Source of the DNA: Candidatus Paracaedibacteraceae bacterium
Lineage (GTDB): Bacteria; Pseudomonadota; Alphaproteobacteria; Paracaedibacterales; Paracaedibacteraceae
Reading direction: 5' to 3'
Length of the DNA stretch: 64,000 nucleotides
Assembly (NCBI GenBank): GCA_019636035.1
Contig: JAHBYI010000001.1
Span: 489,508 to 553,507 of the forward strand
Of this stretch, positions 16,753-26,937 are shown one piece after another. Position 1 is the stretch's first letter; each line of letters starts with the position of its first letter. The notes beneath the pieces are model-generated. The model saw only the letters and a list, made by a program, of their open reading frames with translations. It ran no database searches and was not told the origin of the DNA. The position numbers and the translations under genes are program-made.

Positions 16753-17310
16753 ATGGAATCAAGTACTTCAATGCCACAATGGCGCGGAACAACAATAATT
16801 AGCGTACGCAAAGGAAATCAGGTCGTCATTGCTGGTGACGGTCAAGTCACTCTGGGTAACGTTGTCATTAAATCCCAAGCTCGAAAAGTACGACGCTTGG
16901 CGGGTGGCCATGTGATTGCCGGATTTGCAGGGGCAACGGCTGATGCGTTTACCCTCTTCGAGCGTTTAGAAGCAAAATTAGAGCAATACCCGGCCCAATT
17001 AACACGTGCTTGTGTTGAGTTGGCCAAAGATTGGCGTACAGACCGCTATCTGCGCCGATTGGAAGCGATGATGGCTGTTGCAGATAAGACAACCAGTCTG
17101 ATTTTAACAGGAAACGGTGATGTTCTTGAGCCGGAAGACGGCTTAATGGGCATTGGTTCCGGTGGATCTTTTGCTTTATCAGCAGCCCGTGCCTTGCATG
17201 ATATCGATGGATTAACAGCCGAAGATATTGCCCGCAAGTCCCTCGATATTGCAGCCAATATTTGTATTTACACAAACAATAACATCGTTCTAGAGAGTAT
17301 TTCCCTATGA
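16753..17310 (+). CDS. hslV: ATP-dependent protease subunit HslV
   Basis: HslV is the proteolytic dodecamer of the HslUV (ClpYQ) heat-shock protease. The sequence carries the proteasome-like N-terminus after the short propeptide MPQWRG, so the catalytic residue is the first threonine of TTIISVRKG, and the [10 protein letters not shown] motif. GGAG lies 7 nt before the ATG at 16753; the frame is open from 16735. Its last codons overlap the hslU start (ATGA), as is usual for this operon. Confidence 0.97.
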   Translation: MESSTSMPQWRGTTIISVRKGNQVVIAGDGQVTLGNVVIKSQARKVRRLAGGHVIAGFAGATADAFTLFERLEAKLEQYPAQLTRACVELAKDWRTDRYLRRLEAMMAVADKTTSLILTGNGDVLEPEDGLMGIGSGGSFALSAARALHDIDGLTAEDIARKSLDIAANICIYTNNNIVLESISL

Positions 17311-18617
17311 CTACCTTAACACCTCGTGAAATCGTCAGTGAATTAGACCGCTTTATTATTGGACAAACGGATGCTAAACGTGCCGTGGCCATTGCACTCC
17401 GTAACCGTTGGCGACGGATGCAACTGACCCCCGATCTAAAAGATGAAGTTTTACCAAAAAATATTTTAATGATTGGCCCAACAGGCTGCGGCAAAACAGA
17501 AATTGCTCGTCGATTAGCCAAATTGGCAAATGCCCCATTCATTAAGGTCGAAGCCACAAAATTCACCGAGATTGGTTATGTCGGTCGAGACGTTGAACAA
17601 ATTATTCGTGATTTGGTTGAAATCTCGCTACACATGACCCGTGATCGCCTGAAGAAAGAAGTCGAGGCTAAGGCTACTGTTCACGCAGAAGAACGCGTTC
17701 TTGATACGCTTGTCGGCGAAACAGCAGGAGCCGAAACCCGAGCAAAATTCCGCTCTATGCTTCATGAAGGCAAACTCGACGATAAAGAAATCGATATCGA
17801 GGTTTTAGACACATCAACCACCAGTATGCCGGCCTTTGATGTCCCGGGAATGCCCGGCGCACAAATGGGCATGATTAACCTTGGTGATATTTTCGGCAAG
17901 TCCATGGGCGAGAAAATGAAAACCAAGAAGATGAAGGTTACTGACGCCCTTGAGCTTTTGACTCAAGAAGAAAGCGATAAACTCTTAGATCAAGAACGTG
18001 TCACAAAAGAAGCTATCGACGCCGTAGAACAAAACGGCATCGTTTTCTTAGATGAAATTGACAAAATCTGCGTTCGATCAGAACGATCAGGGGGCGATGT
18101 GAGCCGTGAAGGCGTCCAACGAGACCTATTGCCTTTGATTGAAGGAACCAGCGTTTCAACCAAGCACGGAACTGTTAAGACAGATCATATTTTATTTATC
18201 ACGTCCGGTGCATTCCACGTCTCTAAGCCATCGGATTTGCTTCCTGAACTTCAAGGGCGTCTACCGATCCGCGTAGAACTCAGTGCTTTGACCAAAGATG
18301 ATTTTGTTCGGATTTTAACAGAACCAGAAGCAAATCTAATCAAGCAAGCGCAAGCGATGATGGCAACCGAATCATTGACCATATCCTTTGCAACCGAAGC
18401 TGTTGATTCAATCGCAGGTCTTGCAGCTGATGTGAACCGTGATGTCGAGAACATCGGAGCACGACGTTTACACACCATTATGGAAAAATTAGTTGAAGAC
18501 ATTAGTTTCAAAGCGCCAGATATGGCAGGACAAACCATTGAAATTTTACCTGAGGATGTCTATACCAAAGTAGGGCACTTAGCAAAAAATGCGGATCTGT
18601 CCAAATTTATTCTATAG
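17307..18617 (+). CDS. hslU: ATP-dependent protease ATPase subunit HslU
   Basis: HslU is the AAA+ unfoldase that feeds substrates to HslV. Visible are Walker [11 protein letters not shown] (about 56-65), Walker [10 protein letters not shown] (about 247-255), the intermediate domain rich in charged residues (about 110-235) and the sensor segment [17 protein letters not shown]. At 436 residues it is full length. It overlaps hslV by 4 bp and is followed by a C26 peptidase gene 9 nt later. Confidence 0.98.
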   Translation: MTTLTPREIVSELDRFIIGQTDAKRAVAIALRNRWRRMQLTPDLKDEVLPKNILMIGPTGCGKTEIARRLAKLANAPFIKVEATKFTEIGYVGRDVEQIIRDLVEISLHMTRDRLKKEVEAKATVHAEERVLDTLVGETAGAETRAKFRSMLHEGKLDDKEIDIEVLDTSTTSMPAFDVPGMPGAQMGMINLGDIFGKSMGEKMKTKKMKVTDALELLTQEESDKLLDQERVTKEAIDAVEQNGIVFLDEIDKICVRSERSGGDVSREGVQRDLLPLIEGTSVSTKHGTVKTDHILFITSGAFHVSKPSDLLPELQGRLPIRVELSALTKDDFVRILTEPEANLIKQAQAMMATESLTISFATEAVDSIAGLAADVNRDVENIGARRLHTIMEKLVEDISFKAPDMAGQTIEILPEDVYTKVGHLAKNADLSKFIL

Positions 18618-18626
18618 GAAGATAAA

Positions 18627-19349
18627 ATGTCATATAAACCTGTAATTGGTATTACCCTTGATTCGGATGTTGGTGGCAGTTATTCGCGCTATCCGTGGTA
18701 TGCGATTCGCCATAATTATGTAAATGCTGTTCTGGATGCAGGTGGCATACCGATGCTCCTCCCTTATGCCTATGACCTTTTAGAAGAATACGCTCATCGG
18801 ATTGATGGACTACTCATCCCCGGAGGATTCTTTGACATTTGCCCAAGCCATTACGGCGAAGATGTTACCCATGAAACGGTAAAGACCAATCCAGAGCGAA
18901 CCAATTTTGAATTTGCCATTACCCGTAAAATCAAAGAACAAAAAAAACCAATTCTTGGGATTTGCGGTGGCATGCAATTAATGAACGTGATTTTTGGCGG
19001 ATCCTTGATTCAACATATCCCTGATGAAATTGAAAATGCTCTCCCCCATGAACAACCTAACCCTCGCCATGAAGCAGGTCATGATATCGATGTTGTTGAA
19101 GGAACATTACTGCACCGCATTGCTGACTCTCAGATTCAACTCCCCGTCAACAGTGCCCATCACCAAGCGATTCGCAGTGTTGCCCCCGGGTTTATTGTCA
19201 ATGCTCGGGCAAGTGATGGCGTGATCGAAGGGATTGAGCTATCCGAAGAAGGTCAATTTGCCTTAGGTCTTCAATGGCACCCTGAATTTCACATTAGCAA
19301 TGTGGACAAGTCTATTTTTAACCATTTTATACAAGCAGCAAAAAAGTGA
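18627..19349 (+). CDS. Gamma-glutamyl-gamma-aminobutyrate hydrolase-like (peptidase C26)
   Basis: A class I glutamine-amidotransferase-like hydrolase of 240 residues. The cysteine nucleophile sits in LGICGGMQLMNV (about residue 113) and the His/Glu pair in WHPEF (about 217). Relatives of PuuD cleave gamma-glutamyl amide bonds in the cytoplasm; the natural substrate here is not evident, and no putrescine-degradation genes are nearby. It sits in a compact rightward run and overlaps the next gene by 4 bp at a GTGA. Confidence 0.85.
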   Translation: MSYKPVIGITLDSDVGGSYSRYPWYAIRHNYVNAVLDAGGIPMLLPYAYDLLEEYAHRIDGLLIPGGFFDICPSHYGEDVTHETVKTNPERTNFEFAITRKIKEQKKPILGICGGMQLMNVIFGGSLIQHIPDEIENALPHEQPNPRHEAGHDIDVVEGTLLHRIADSQIQLPVNSAHHQAIRSVAPGFIVNARASDGVIEGIELSEEGQFALGLQWHPEFHISNVDKSIFNHFIQAAKK

Positions 19350-20140
19350 CCGAAGAAAAAGAAAGAATTGCCAAACGGATTGCCGCTGCCGGGCTGTGTT
19401 CACGTCGCGAGGCAGAACGATGGATCGAAGCCGGTCGTGTTAACGTTAATGGTACTGTTATTACGTCTCCTGCCCTTGATGTAAGCATGGACGCCAAAAT
19501 ATTCGTTGATGGGAAAGCCCTGCCGAATGCTCAAAAACCAAGGTTATGGGGATACTACAAGCCAACAGGCGTCATCACAACCCACAACGATCCTCAAGGA
19601 CGCCCAACTGTTTTTGACCAGATGCCAGATGATATGCCGCGAGTCATTTCCATCGGCAGATTAGATCTAAACTCCGAAGGGTTAATTCTCCTGACAACCG
19701 ATAGCTCTATATCACGCTATGCAGAGCTTCCCTCAACACAATGGCCACGTCGTTATCGAGTTCGGGTTTTTGGTGATGTTAATCCGGATATCATGGCTGA
19801 TTTAAAAAATGGCATCAGTATCGACGGGGTTCATTATGGCCAGATTGATGTCGATGTTGGTGACATTAAAGGGCGCAATACCTGGTTATTTGTGACATTG
19901 TACGAAGGTAAAAACCGCGAGATCCGCCGTGTTATGCAATATTTGGGACTTCATGTGAACAGACTAATTCGTGTTGCTTATGGCCCGTTCAGTCTCGATA
20001 AATCAAAACAACCGGATGATTTATGGGAAATTCCTTTTTCAGATTTCTCACGCCATTTCCCTAGTATGATCTCAAAAGGAACATTGTCTTTACCCCATAC
20101 AAAGAGTAAACCCTATGCGAATCATCGGCGGAAAAAATAG
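19346..20140 (+). CDS. rluB: 23S rRNA pseudouridine synthase, RluB type
   Basis: The protein has an N-terminal S4 RNA-binding domain (KRIAAAGLCSRREAERWIEAG, 8-50) and a RsuA/RluB/RluE catalytic domain with GRLDLNSEG, whose aspartate (about 108) is the catalytic residue. RluB isomerises U2605 of 23S rRNA in E. coli. The start is the GTG at 19346, overlapping the upstream stop. The basic C-terminal tail overlaps the start of rsmD by 26 bp. RsuA-type specificity cannot be excluded by sequence alone. Confidence 0.87.
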   Translation: MTEEKERIAKRIAAAGLCSRREAERWIEAGRVNVNGTVITSPALDVSMDAKIFVDGKALPNAQKPRLWGYYKPTGVITTHNDPQGRPTVFDQMPDDMPRVISIGRLDLNSEGLILLTTDSSISRYAELPSTQWPRRYRVRVFGDVNPDIMADLKNGISIDGVHYGQIDVDVGDIKGRNTWLFVTLYEGKNREIRRVMQYLGLHVNRLIRVAYGPFSLDKSKQPDDLWEIPFSDFSRHFPSMISKGTLSLPHTKSKPYANHRRKK

Positions 20141-20666
20141 AGGGAAAAGACTTTTACTCCCCGATGAATCCGTGACTCGACCAACAACGGATCGCGTACG
20201 GGAGTCTTTATTTAATATCTTAATCCATCATGCCGATTTTTCTATAACAGAGGCTCGTGTTCTCGATGCCTTTGCCGGAAGTGGTGCTTTGGGGCTTGAG
20301 GCCTTATCACGAGGTGCCGGTCACGTCACCTTTGTTGAGAATCACCCTAAAATTATTCCGATCTTACAAAAAAATGTTCAGGCAATAGCTCTACCACACA
20401 CAGCAACGGTTCTAACACGCTCGATCAACCAAATTGCAAAATCAGCACAAGCCGTTCAGCTTATTTTCTTGGATCCGCCTTACAACCAGGGTTTGGAATT
20501 GCCAACACTTGAATTACTCAAAAGACAAGGTTGGGCTGATACAGAAACACTTGTTTGTCTTGAAATGCACGTTCGAGATGACTTACCCAAAGTTCCTTGG
20601 TTCCATCGCCATGAATGCCGTCAATACGGCCAAACGAAAATCATATTGGGAAAATTGCAGGCATAA
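20115..20666 (+). CDS. rsmD: 16S rRNA (guanine966-N2)-methyltransferase RsmD
   Basis: The start MRIIGGKNRGKRL and RPTTDRVRESLFNIL are typical of RsmD. The SAM-binding motif DAFAGSGALGLEALSRGA and the catalytic DPPY (about 120-123) follow. It methylates G966 of 16S rRNA during 30S assembly. At 183 residues it is full length. The start lies inside rluB, suggesting translational coupling. Confidence 0.93.
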   Translation: MRIIGGKNRGKRLLLPDESVTRPTTDRVRESLFNILIHHADFSITEARVLDAFAGSGALGLEALSRGAGHVTFVENHPKIIPILQKNVQAIALPHTATVLTRSINQIAKSAQAVQLIFLDPPYNQGLELPTLELLKRQGWADTETLVCLEMHVRDDLPKVPWFHRHECRQYGQTKIILGKLQA

Positions 20667-20676
20667 TAGGTTTAAA

Positions 20677-21804
20677 ATGATAAAAATAGCTTTCATCATC
20701 ACAGGATTATCACGCGGTGGCGCAGAACGGATGCTCATTAAATTGCTTAAATCCATAGATCGAACACGGTTTGCCCCAAAAGTCTTTTGCTTGACCAATC
20801 ATTTGGATCTTAAGCCTGAACTAGATACCCTTGGTGTTCCCGTGCAAAGTTATCGCTTAAATTCACCTTTGTTTCTCATGCTGCACTTGATTCAATTCAT
20901 CAAAGATTGCCGGGTTTTCTCACCTGATATTCTTCAGGGATGGATGTATCATGGTAATATTCTGGCGTGGCTAGCTCGGTTGTTTACAGCATCTAAGTTA
21001 GTCTTTGGTATCCGGGCTTCCCTGTATGATTTCACCTTTGAACGATTTCGCACCCGCTTGGTTATCCGTCTGGGGGCTTTATTATCAAAATCTGCCAATA
21101 AAATAATTTATGTATCACAAGTTGCCCGAGGGCATCATGAAGGTATTGGCTATGCCTCAAACAATACGTGTGTGCTGGCCAATGGATTTGAGCTAGATAA
21201 ATTCCAACCTAATGAAGAGTATCGTCAAGAATATCGCTCACTGATGACCATTTTAGATCAAGAGGTTCTCATTGGTTATTTTGCACGCTTTCATAAACTA
21301 AAAGGGCATCTTGATTTAATTCAGGCTTTTAGCCAGGTTCATCGCCGATTCCCCAAAGCTAAACTAGCGTTAGCAGGGCTTCATCTGGACGAATCAAATG
21401 TCGAAATTCAAAATGCACTGCATCAGCTTAAACTTAAAAACCATGTTTTATTGCTTGGTAATCTCTCGAACCCCGAACGAATTTTGCCAGCCTTAGATAT
21501 TTTTGCTTCCCCCTCCCACCAAGAGGGATTTCCCAATGTTGTGGGTGAAGCCATGGCCTGCCAGGTTCCATGTGTTGTCACCGATGTTGGGGATTCGGCA
21601 TTATGTGTGGGTAATACGGGTATTGTTGTCCCCCCCATGGATATCGAGCAATTAACCCAAGGGCTTTGCCAAATGATCCAAGATCCAAATCGAGATTCTT
21701 TAGGGGTTAGGGCACGAGAAAGAATTAAGACAGAATTCGCTCTTTCTGCTATAGTTAAAAAGTACGAAAAAGTTTATGATTCCATCGTCACGGAGATCCC
21801 ATGA
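20677..21804 (+). CDS. Glycosyltransferase family 4
   Basis: This 375-residue GT-B fold enzyme has the N-terminal nucleotide-free domain start IAFIITGLSRGGAERMLIKL. The C-terminal donor-binding part contains GYFARFHKLKGHLDLIQAF and PSHQEGFPNVVGEAMACQVP, with the EGFPNVVGEA glutamate motif. Such enzymes move sugars onto lipid-linked glycans for LPS or capsule. Donor and acceptor are unknown. The ATG at 20677 follows AGG; the open frame to 20434 is an artefact overlapping rsmD. It overlaps zapE by 4 bp. Confidence 0.87.
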   Translation: MIKIAFIITGLSRGGAERMLIKLLKSIDRTRFAPKVFCLTNHLDLKPELDTLGVPVQSYRLNSPLFLMLHLIQFIKDCRVFSPDILQGWMYHGNILAWLARLFTASKLVFGIRASLYDFTFERFRTRLVIRLGALLSKSANKIIYVSQVARGHHEGIGYASNNTCVLANGFELDKFQPNEEYRQEYRSLMTILDQEVLIGYFARFHKLKGHLDLIQAFSQVHRRFPKAKLALAGLHLDESNVEIQNALHQLKLKNHVLLLGNLSNPERILPALDIFASPSHQEGFPNVVGEAMACQVPCVVTDVGDSALCVGNTGIVVPPMDIEQLTQGLCQMIQDPNRDSLGVRARERIKTEFALSAIVKKYEKVYDSIVTEIP

Positions 21805-22835
21805 GTTTAGCTGAAATCTATCAACAAGATTGTGAAATTCAAGGGTGGCAACCGGATGTCAACCATCAGTTAATTCTTCAGCAAATCCAAGACTTGTTTT
21901 ATAAAAAAACAAGCCTCTTTTCCAGTATATTCCGTCGATCACAAGATAATACAATTTTAGGATGCTATATTTGGGGCGATGTGGGGCGCGGTAAAACCTA
22001 CCTTATGGATTTGTTTTTTAATAACTCCTACATTGAAAAACGAATCCGCCTGCATTTTACCGCGTTTATGCAATGTGTCCATCAAGAATTAAAATCCCAC
22101 AAGGGTGATCTTCTTGCCGTCGCCAAAAGTTTTCGCCAGAAATATGATTTAATCTGTTTGGATGAATTCCAAGTCACAGAAATTGCGGATGCAATGATTT
22201 TAGCACGCCTGTTTGAATCGTTGTTTGATCAAGGCATTCACTTTGTCACAACATCCAATACTCAACCTGACAATCTATACAGAGAGGGGCTGCATTATGA
22301 TCGATTTTCCCCGTTCATTAAGGTTTTAAGAAAACATCTTCAAATCATCCATCTCGATAGTCAAAATAGCGTTGATTATCGACGACAGGACTTAGAAAAA
22401 ATTTCAACATTTGATCCACAAACCTATAGTGAATTACACCAACAATTCCTAAGGAAATTAAAATTGGAAGGCCATTCAGGTCTCAAGCTAACGGTACATG
22501 GTCGTGTTTTGATTTTCCCCGAAGCATCCGACCAAACACTTTGGATTGATTTTAAAGATATGTGCGAGGTTCCCTATGGGCCAGGAGAATACCAAGCCAT
22601 TGCAAAATCTGTTAAGCATTTGTTTCTTGTAAACGTTCCTGTCTTAACTCAAGAATGCAAAGATGTTGCCAAGCGGTTTATGACTCTTATCGATTGCCTG
22701 TATGACGAAGGAGTGACGTTACATCTACATGCAGCAACGGATCCTGATAATTTATATCAAGACACCAGCAAATCTAAACTCCCCTTTGATCGAACCGCAT
22801 CTCGTTTAACTCAGATGGCGGGACTGGTTGCATGA
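21801..22835 (+). CDS. zapE: Cell division ATPase ZapE (AFG1 family)
   Basis: ZapE is an AAA+-like ATPase that acts at the Z-ring under stress; mitochondrial AFG1 is homologous. Walker A GDVGRGKT (about 60-67), Walker B LICLDEFQVTEIADAM (about 117-132), the TTSNTQPDNLYREGL sensor region and the C-terminal SRLTQM are all present. Length 344 residues is normal. In alphaproteobacteria it commonly neighbours TCA-cycle genes; here it overlaps sdhE by 4 bp. Confidence 0.92.
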   Translation: MSLAEIYQQDCEIQGWQPDVNHQLILQQIQDLFYKKTSLFSSIFRRSQDNTILGCYIWGDVGRGKTYLMDLFFNNSYIEKRIRLHFTAFMQCVHQELKSHKGDLLAVAKSFRQKYDLICLDEFQVTEIADAMILARLFESLFDQGIHFVTTSNTQPDNLYREGLHYDRFSPFIKVLRKHLQIIHLDSQNSVDYRRQDLEKISTFDPQTYSELHQQFLRKLKLEGHSGLKLTVHGRVLIFPEASDQTLWIDFKDMCEVPYGPGEYQAIAKSVKHLFLVNVPVLTQECKDVAKRFMTLIDCLYDEGVTLHLHAATDPDNLYQDTSKSKLPFDRTASRLTQMAGLVA

Positions 22836-23083
22836 CGCGTATCGCCTCAAACGATCACAAAAAACTCATCTATAATGCTAATCATCGAGGATTAAAAGAA
22901 ATGGATGTTCTGCTGGGCGGATACGCAACACAGCATCTGGCTCATTTATCGTTGGAAGATCAAAATATTTTTGAACACCTACTCGCGGAACAAGATGCCG
23001 ACATCCTTGATTGGTGCCTAGGCAAGGAAACTGCCCCCCCTCACTACCAAAAACTTATTGTACATCTTATTGAAAAAACCTAA
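22832..23083 (+). CDS. sdhE: Succinate dehydrogenase assembly factor SdhE
   Basis: An 83-residue protein with the signature HRGLKEMD (RGxxE), which promotes covalent FAD attachment to SdhA. The YATQHL and DWCLGKE segments are also typical. No sdh genes are in the window. It ends the run rluB-rsmD-GT-zapE-sdhE; the repeat copy at 23091 follows directly. Confidence 0.9.
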   Translation: MTRIASNDHKKLIYNANHRGLKEMDVLLGGYATQHLAHLSLEDQNIFEHLLAEQDADILDWCLGKETAPPHYQKLIVHLIEKT

Positions 23084-23090
23084 ATTCGGA

Positions 23091-23115
23091 TATAGTTAGA
23101 GCCATTTAATACGGG
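23091..23115 (-). repeat. Dispersed imperfect palindrome, copy 3
   Basis: TATAGTTAGAGCCATTTAAT followed by ACGGG matches copy 2 closely. It occupies the 46-bp gap between the convergent sdhE and rpoH genes. Confidence 0.65.
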
Positions 23116-23129
23116 TAAAGGCGCGAGAT

Positions 23130-24005
23130 TTAGTGTCGCTCCATCCGTTGTCGAGATAACCGTTTGACAGCTTTTTGGAGTTTCTCAAAAGCGCGAACTT
23201 CGATTTGGCGAACCCGTTCGCGGGAGATCCCTAATTTTTCGCTAACTTCTTCTAAGGTCAAAGGAGCATCCACAAGACGACGATCCCGTATGATAAGCAT
23301 TTCACGCTCAGTTAGCCCGTCCATAGCTTCATCAAGAAGGGCACGGCGTTTTGATAATTCATCACTTTCAGCCAAAATAACATCATGACGTTCACGATCG
23401 TCAGCAAGCCAATCCTGCCACTCAGAAGTGCTATCACCGGCAGATTTGACTTGAGCATTCAAGGATTGATCATTGGTTGACATCCGATGATTCATTTGCA
23501 TAACCTCATCAATACGCACACCAAGTTTTGTTGCAATTGCCAACGCTTTGTCAGGAGACAAGTCAATTTCATCATAATCTTGGAAAACTGATTTCTCACG
23601 ACGCAGATTAAAGAATAATTTCTTTTGGGCTGACGTTGTTCCCATTTTTACCAAGGAATAGCTATGCAAAATATATTCCTGAATAGCAGCTTTGATCCAC
23701 CAGATTGCATAGGTCGACAAGCGAAATCCTTTGTCCGGATCAAAATGCTTCATGGCCTGCATCATACCAACATGGCCTTCAGAAATAAGATCACTGACAG
23801 GCAGACCGTATCCTCGATAACCATGGGCAACCTTTGAAATGAGTTTAAGATGGCTTGAGACAAGCTTATCAACAGCTTTTGTATCGCCGTGATCTTTCCA
23901 CTGCTTAGCCAGTTGATATTCTTCATCAATCTCTAACATCGGCAAGTTTTTCATGCGATGCAGATAATTATTGGTCATTTCCTGATATTCTGGACGACTA
24001 ACCAT
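23130..24005 (-). CDS. rpoH: RNA polymerase heat-shock sigma factor RpoH (sigma-32)
   Basis: A sigma-70 class factor of 291 residues. Region 2 (LISEGHVGMMQAMKHFDPDKGFRLSTYAIWWIKAAIQEYIL) and region 4 (LTLEEVSEKLGISRERVRQIEVRAFEKL) are intact. The RpoH-specific box QKKLFFNLRREK lies between them. It directs transcription of chaperone and protease genes, plausibly including hslVU in this window. The ATG at 24005 is preferred because GAGG lies 6 nt upstream; the frame opens at 24017. Confidence 0.96.
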   Translation of the reverse strand: MVSRPEYQEMTNNYLHRMKNLPMLEIDEEYQLAKQWKDHGDTKAVDKLVSSHLKLISKVAHGYRGYGLPVSDLISEGHVGMMQAMKHFDPDKGFRLSTYAIWWIKAAIQEYILHSYSLVKMGTTSAQKKLFFNLRREKSVFQDYDEIDLSPDKALAIATKLGVRIDEVMQMNHRMSTNDQSLNAQVKSAGDSTSEWQDWLADDRERHDVILAESDELSKRRALLDEAMDGLTEREMLIIRDRRLVDAPLTLEEVSEKLGISRERVRQIEVRAFEKLQKAVKRLSRQRMERH

Positions 24006-24294
24006 AATAAACCTCATTTAAGAGCAGCATTTAGTTACCGCATGAGTATCTCTGATCAAGTGCCCATTTGAATAACTATAATAATTGTAACAGGACAAAC
24101 TCTATTTAGAAACTCGTTACAATTTTATTAACTCGTCATAAAATATCACATATTTTATAAAATAACACGTTTTTTATTACGTAAAACTCTTTTTTTATTA
24201 AAATACATTACCTTAAAGACAGTTGAAATATTTCACTTCGACAATGATTTATGATAGTTTTAACCTAATATCTTAAGTATAACAGAGTAATATT
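24006..24294. promoter_or_regulatory. AT-rich divergent region between rpoH and alaS
   Basis: The 289-bp spacer is strongly AT-rich, with A/T runs at about 24120-24210. It contains AATAACTATA, a string also seen in other spacers. Promoters for both genes must lie here; no boxes could be assigned confidently. Confidence 0.45.
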
Positions 24295-26937
24295 ATGCGC
24301 AGTTTAGCCGACATCCGCTCAACATTTCTGGACTATTTTAACCATAATCAACACGAAATCGTCTCATCAAGCTCCCTTGTTCCTAAAAATGACCCAACCC
24401 TTTTGTTCACAAATGCGGGGATGGTACAGTTTAAAGATGTTTTTACAGGAATGGAAAAACGCCCGTATACCCGTGCAACCACATCGCAAAAATGCGTTAG
24501 GGCAGGGGGCAAACATAATGATTTGGAAAATGTTGGTTACACTGCACGCCATCATACATTTTTTGAAATGCTCGGAAATTTCTCATTTGGTGACTACTTC
24601 AAAGAAGAAGCCATTTATTACGCGTGGAATTTGGTCACCAAAAATTTTGGCTTAACCCCTGAACGTTTGCTTGTTACGGTCTATCACGAAGACGAAGAAG
24701 TAGCCAATCTATGGAAGAAAATCGCTGGCCTGCCTGATCATAAAATTATTCGCATTACCACCAATGATAACTTCTGGTCCATGGGTGATACAGGTCCTTG
24801 TGGTCCCTGTACAGAAATTTTCTATGATCATGGTGACTCTATTGCCGGGGGGCCTCCCGGTAGTCCGGATCAAGATGGTGACCGATTTACCGAATTCTGG
24901 AACCTGGTCTTTATGCAGTATGAGCAAAAAACCGACGGAACCCGTATTGCTTTGCCCAAACCATCCGTTGATACAGGCATGGGGTTAGAGCGATTCGCCA
25001 CCATCATGCAAGGTGTTCACAATAACTATGACACCGATCTTTTCAAGGCCTTGATCACTGCATCCGCTGATTTGACAGGTGCCAGTATTACTGATTATCG
25101 TCACTCCCACAATGTGGTTGCCGATCACCTGCGTGCCAGCTCCTTCTTGTTGGCAGACGGTGTTCTACCGTCTAACGAAGGTCGAGGTTATGTGTTACGC
25201 CGTATCATGCGCCGCGCCATGCGCCATGCTCATTTATTAGGGGCAAAAGAACCTTTAATGTATCGCTTGGTTAACGCTTTGATTGAACAAATGGGAACGG
25301 CTTATCCTGAACTCATCCGTGCTCAAGCCATGATCACTGAAAATCTTAAATTAGAAGAAGAACGATTCCGTCAAACCTTGGAACGGGGTCTAAAACTTCT
25401 TGAAGAAGAAACATCAAAACTATCCACCTCCCAAGCATTGGCCGGTGATGTTGCCTTTAAACTCTATGATACCTATGGTTTCCCACTTGACCTCACTCAA
25501 GACGTTTTACGCGGCCAAAATCGCGATGTGGACTTGGCTGGATTTAATACAGCCATGGAAGCACAAAAAGCAACAGCGCGCGCGAGCTGGGCCGGATCCG
25601 GTGATGCCAAAAACGATCAAGTTTGGTTTGATCTCCGTCAGCAATATGGAGCAACTGAATTTCTAGGATATGAAACAGAATCCGCAGAAGGACTTTTAAT
25701 TGCTCTGGTTCAAGACGGCAAGCTCATCTCTTCAGCTAAGGCAGACGATCTGGTTGAAGCTCTGTTTAATCAAACTCCGTTTTATGCTGAATCCGGTGGT
25801 CAAGAAGGGGATAGGGGAATTGTAACCTTAAGTAACGGCGCACGTGCCGAAGTTATCGACACAACAAAAAGCGTTGGTGCCCTTCATGTTCACAAGCTAA
25901 AGATCCTATCCGGTGAGTTTGTCTTGAATACGTCAGGGGTGTTGGAAATTAAGAGTGACCGTCGCCAAGGATTGCGCGCCCACCACTCAGCAACCCACCT
26001 CTTGCACGCTGCATTACGCCATCATTTGGGGGATCATGTCACGCAAAAGGGGTCACTCGTGTCCGAAGATCGGTTACGCTTTGACTTTACCCATACAAAA
26101 CCCCTAACAGCAGATGAACTCACGGCCATTGAACAAGATGTCAATCGTCAAGTCTTACTGAATACGGCCGTGGAAACCCATCTTATGTCCTCAGACGATG
26201 CTATTGCCAGCGGTGCCATGGCTTTGTTTGGTGAGAAATACGGCGATGAAGTTCGTGTTCTCAAAATGGGACGATCAGATGATCGATCCTATTCTGTTGA
26301 GTTATGTGGCGGAACCCATGCCCATCGTACGGGCGATATCGGCCTCTTTAAGATTATGTCTGAAGCAGGTGTTTCTGCTGGTGTTCGCCGTATTGAGGCT
26401 GTTGCCGGCATGGCATCACTCGGTATTATCACAGCCCTGCAAAATCAAGTGAACGCTGTGGCATCCACATTACGTTGCCCAAGTTCAGAAATTAATGAGA
26501 AAATTGACACTTTACTGGCAGATCGTAAATCTCTGGAAAAGCAAGTTAGCGATCTTCGTCAGAAAAATGCATTATCAGGTTCAGGATCAAGCTCAGCCTC
26601 CAATGAACCGAAACAAGTTGGATCTTACCGATTAATCGCTCGCCAGCTTAATGATGTTCCTGCCAAGGATTTAAAACCTCTGGCAGATCAGCTCAAGCAC
26701 GACATTGGCTCAGGCATTGTCGTTGTCACCAGCATTGTGGACGATAAAGTTGCCTTGGTCATTGGTGTCACCGATGATTTAACATCTAAGATCAGTGCTG
26801 TTGACTTAGTTCGTTGCGGTGCCGAAGCCTTAGGCGGCAAGGGAGGCGGTGGTCGCCCTGACATGGCACAAGCAGGCGGATCAGACGCCTCGTTAGTCTC
26901 AACAGCTCTATCCGCTATCGAAGCACAACTGCGATGA
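24295..26937 (+). CDS. alaS: Alanyl-tRNA synthetase
   Basis: A full-length 880-residue class II synthetase. It has the N-terminal aminoacylation core ([32 protein letters not shown]), the editing domain with [12 protein letters not shown] (about 563) and [11 protein letters not shown] (about 670), and the C-terminal DHHA1 domain ending [16 protein letters not shown]. It charges tRNA-Ala and clears mischarged Ser/Gly. It overlaps a glycosyltransferase gene by 4 bp. Confidence 0.98.
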   Translation: MRSLADIRSTFLDYFNHNQHEIVSSSSLVPKNDPTLLFTNAGMVQFKDVFTGMEKRPYTRATTSQKCVRAGGKHNDLENVGYTARHHTFFEMLGNFSFGDYFKEEAIYYAWNLVTKNFGLTPERLLVTVYHEDEEVANLWKKIAGLPDHKIIRITTNDNFWSMGDTGPCGPCTEIFYDHGDSIAGGPPGSPDQDGDRFTEFWNLVFMQYEQKTDGTRIALPKPSVDTGMGLERFATIMQGVHNNYDTDLFKALITASADLTGASITDYRHSHNVVADHLRASSFLLADGVLPSNEGRGYVLRRIMRRAMRHAHLLGAKEPLMYRLVNALIEQMGTAYPELIRAQAMITENLKLEEERFRQTLERGLKLLEEETSKLSTSQALAGDVAFKLYDTYGFPLDLTQDVLRGQNRDVDLAGFNTAMEAQKATARASWAGSGDAKNDQVWFDLRQQYGATEFLGYETESAEGLLIALVQDGKLISSAKADDLVEALFNQTPFYAESGGQEGDRGIVTLSNGARAEVIDTTKSVGALHVHKLKILSGEFVLNTSGVLEIKSDRRQGLRAHHSATHLLHAALRHHLGDHVTQKGSLVSEDRLRFDFTHTKPLTADELTAIEQDVNRQVLLNTAVETHLMSSDDAIASGAMALFGEKYGDEVRVLKMGRSDDRSYSVELCGGTHAHRTGDIGLFKIMSEAGVSAGVRRIEAVAGMASLGIITALQNQVNAVASTLRCPSSEINEKIDTLLADRKSLEKQVSDLRQKNALSGSGSSSASNEPKQVGSYRLIARQLNDVPAKDLKPLADQLKHDIGSGIVVVTSIVDDKVALVIGVTDDLTSKISAVDLVRCGAEALGGKGGGGRPDMAQAGGSDASLVSTALSAIEAQLR

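Noticed and set aside
20434..20676. Extended N-terminus for the glycosyltransferase
   Set aside because: It overlaps rsmD in another frame and does not resemble GT4 enzymes; MIKIAFIITGLS is the natural start.
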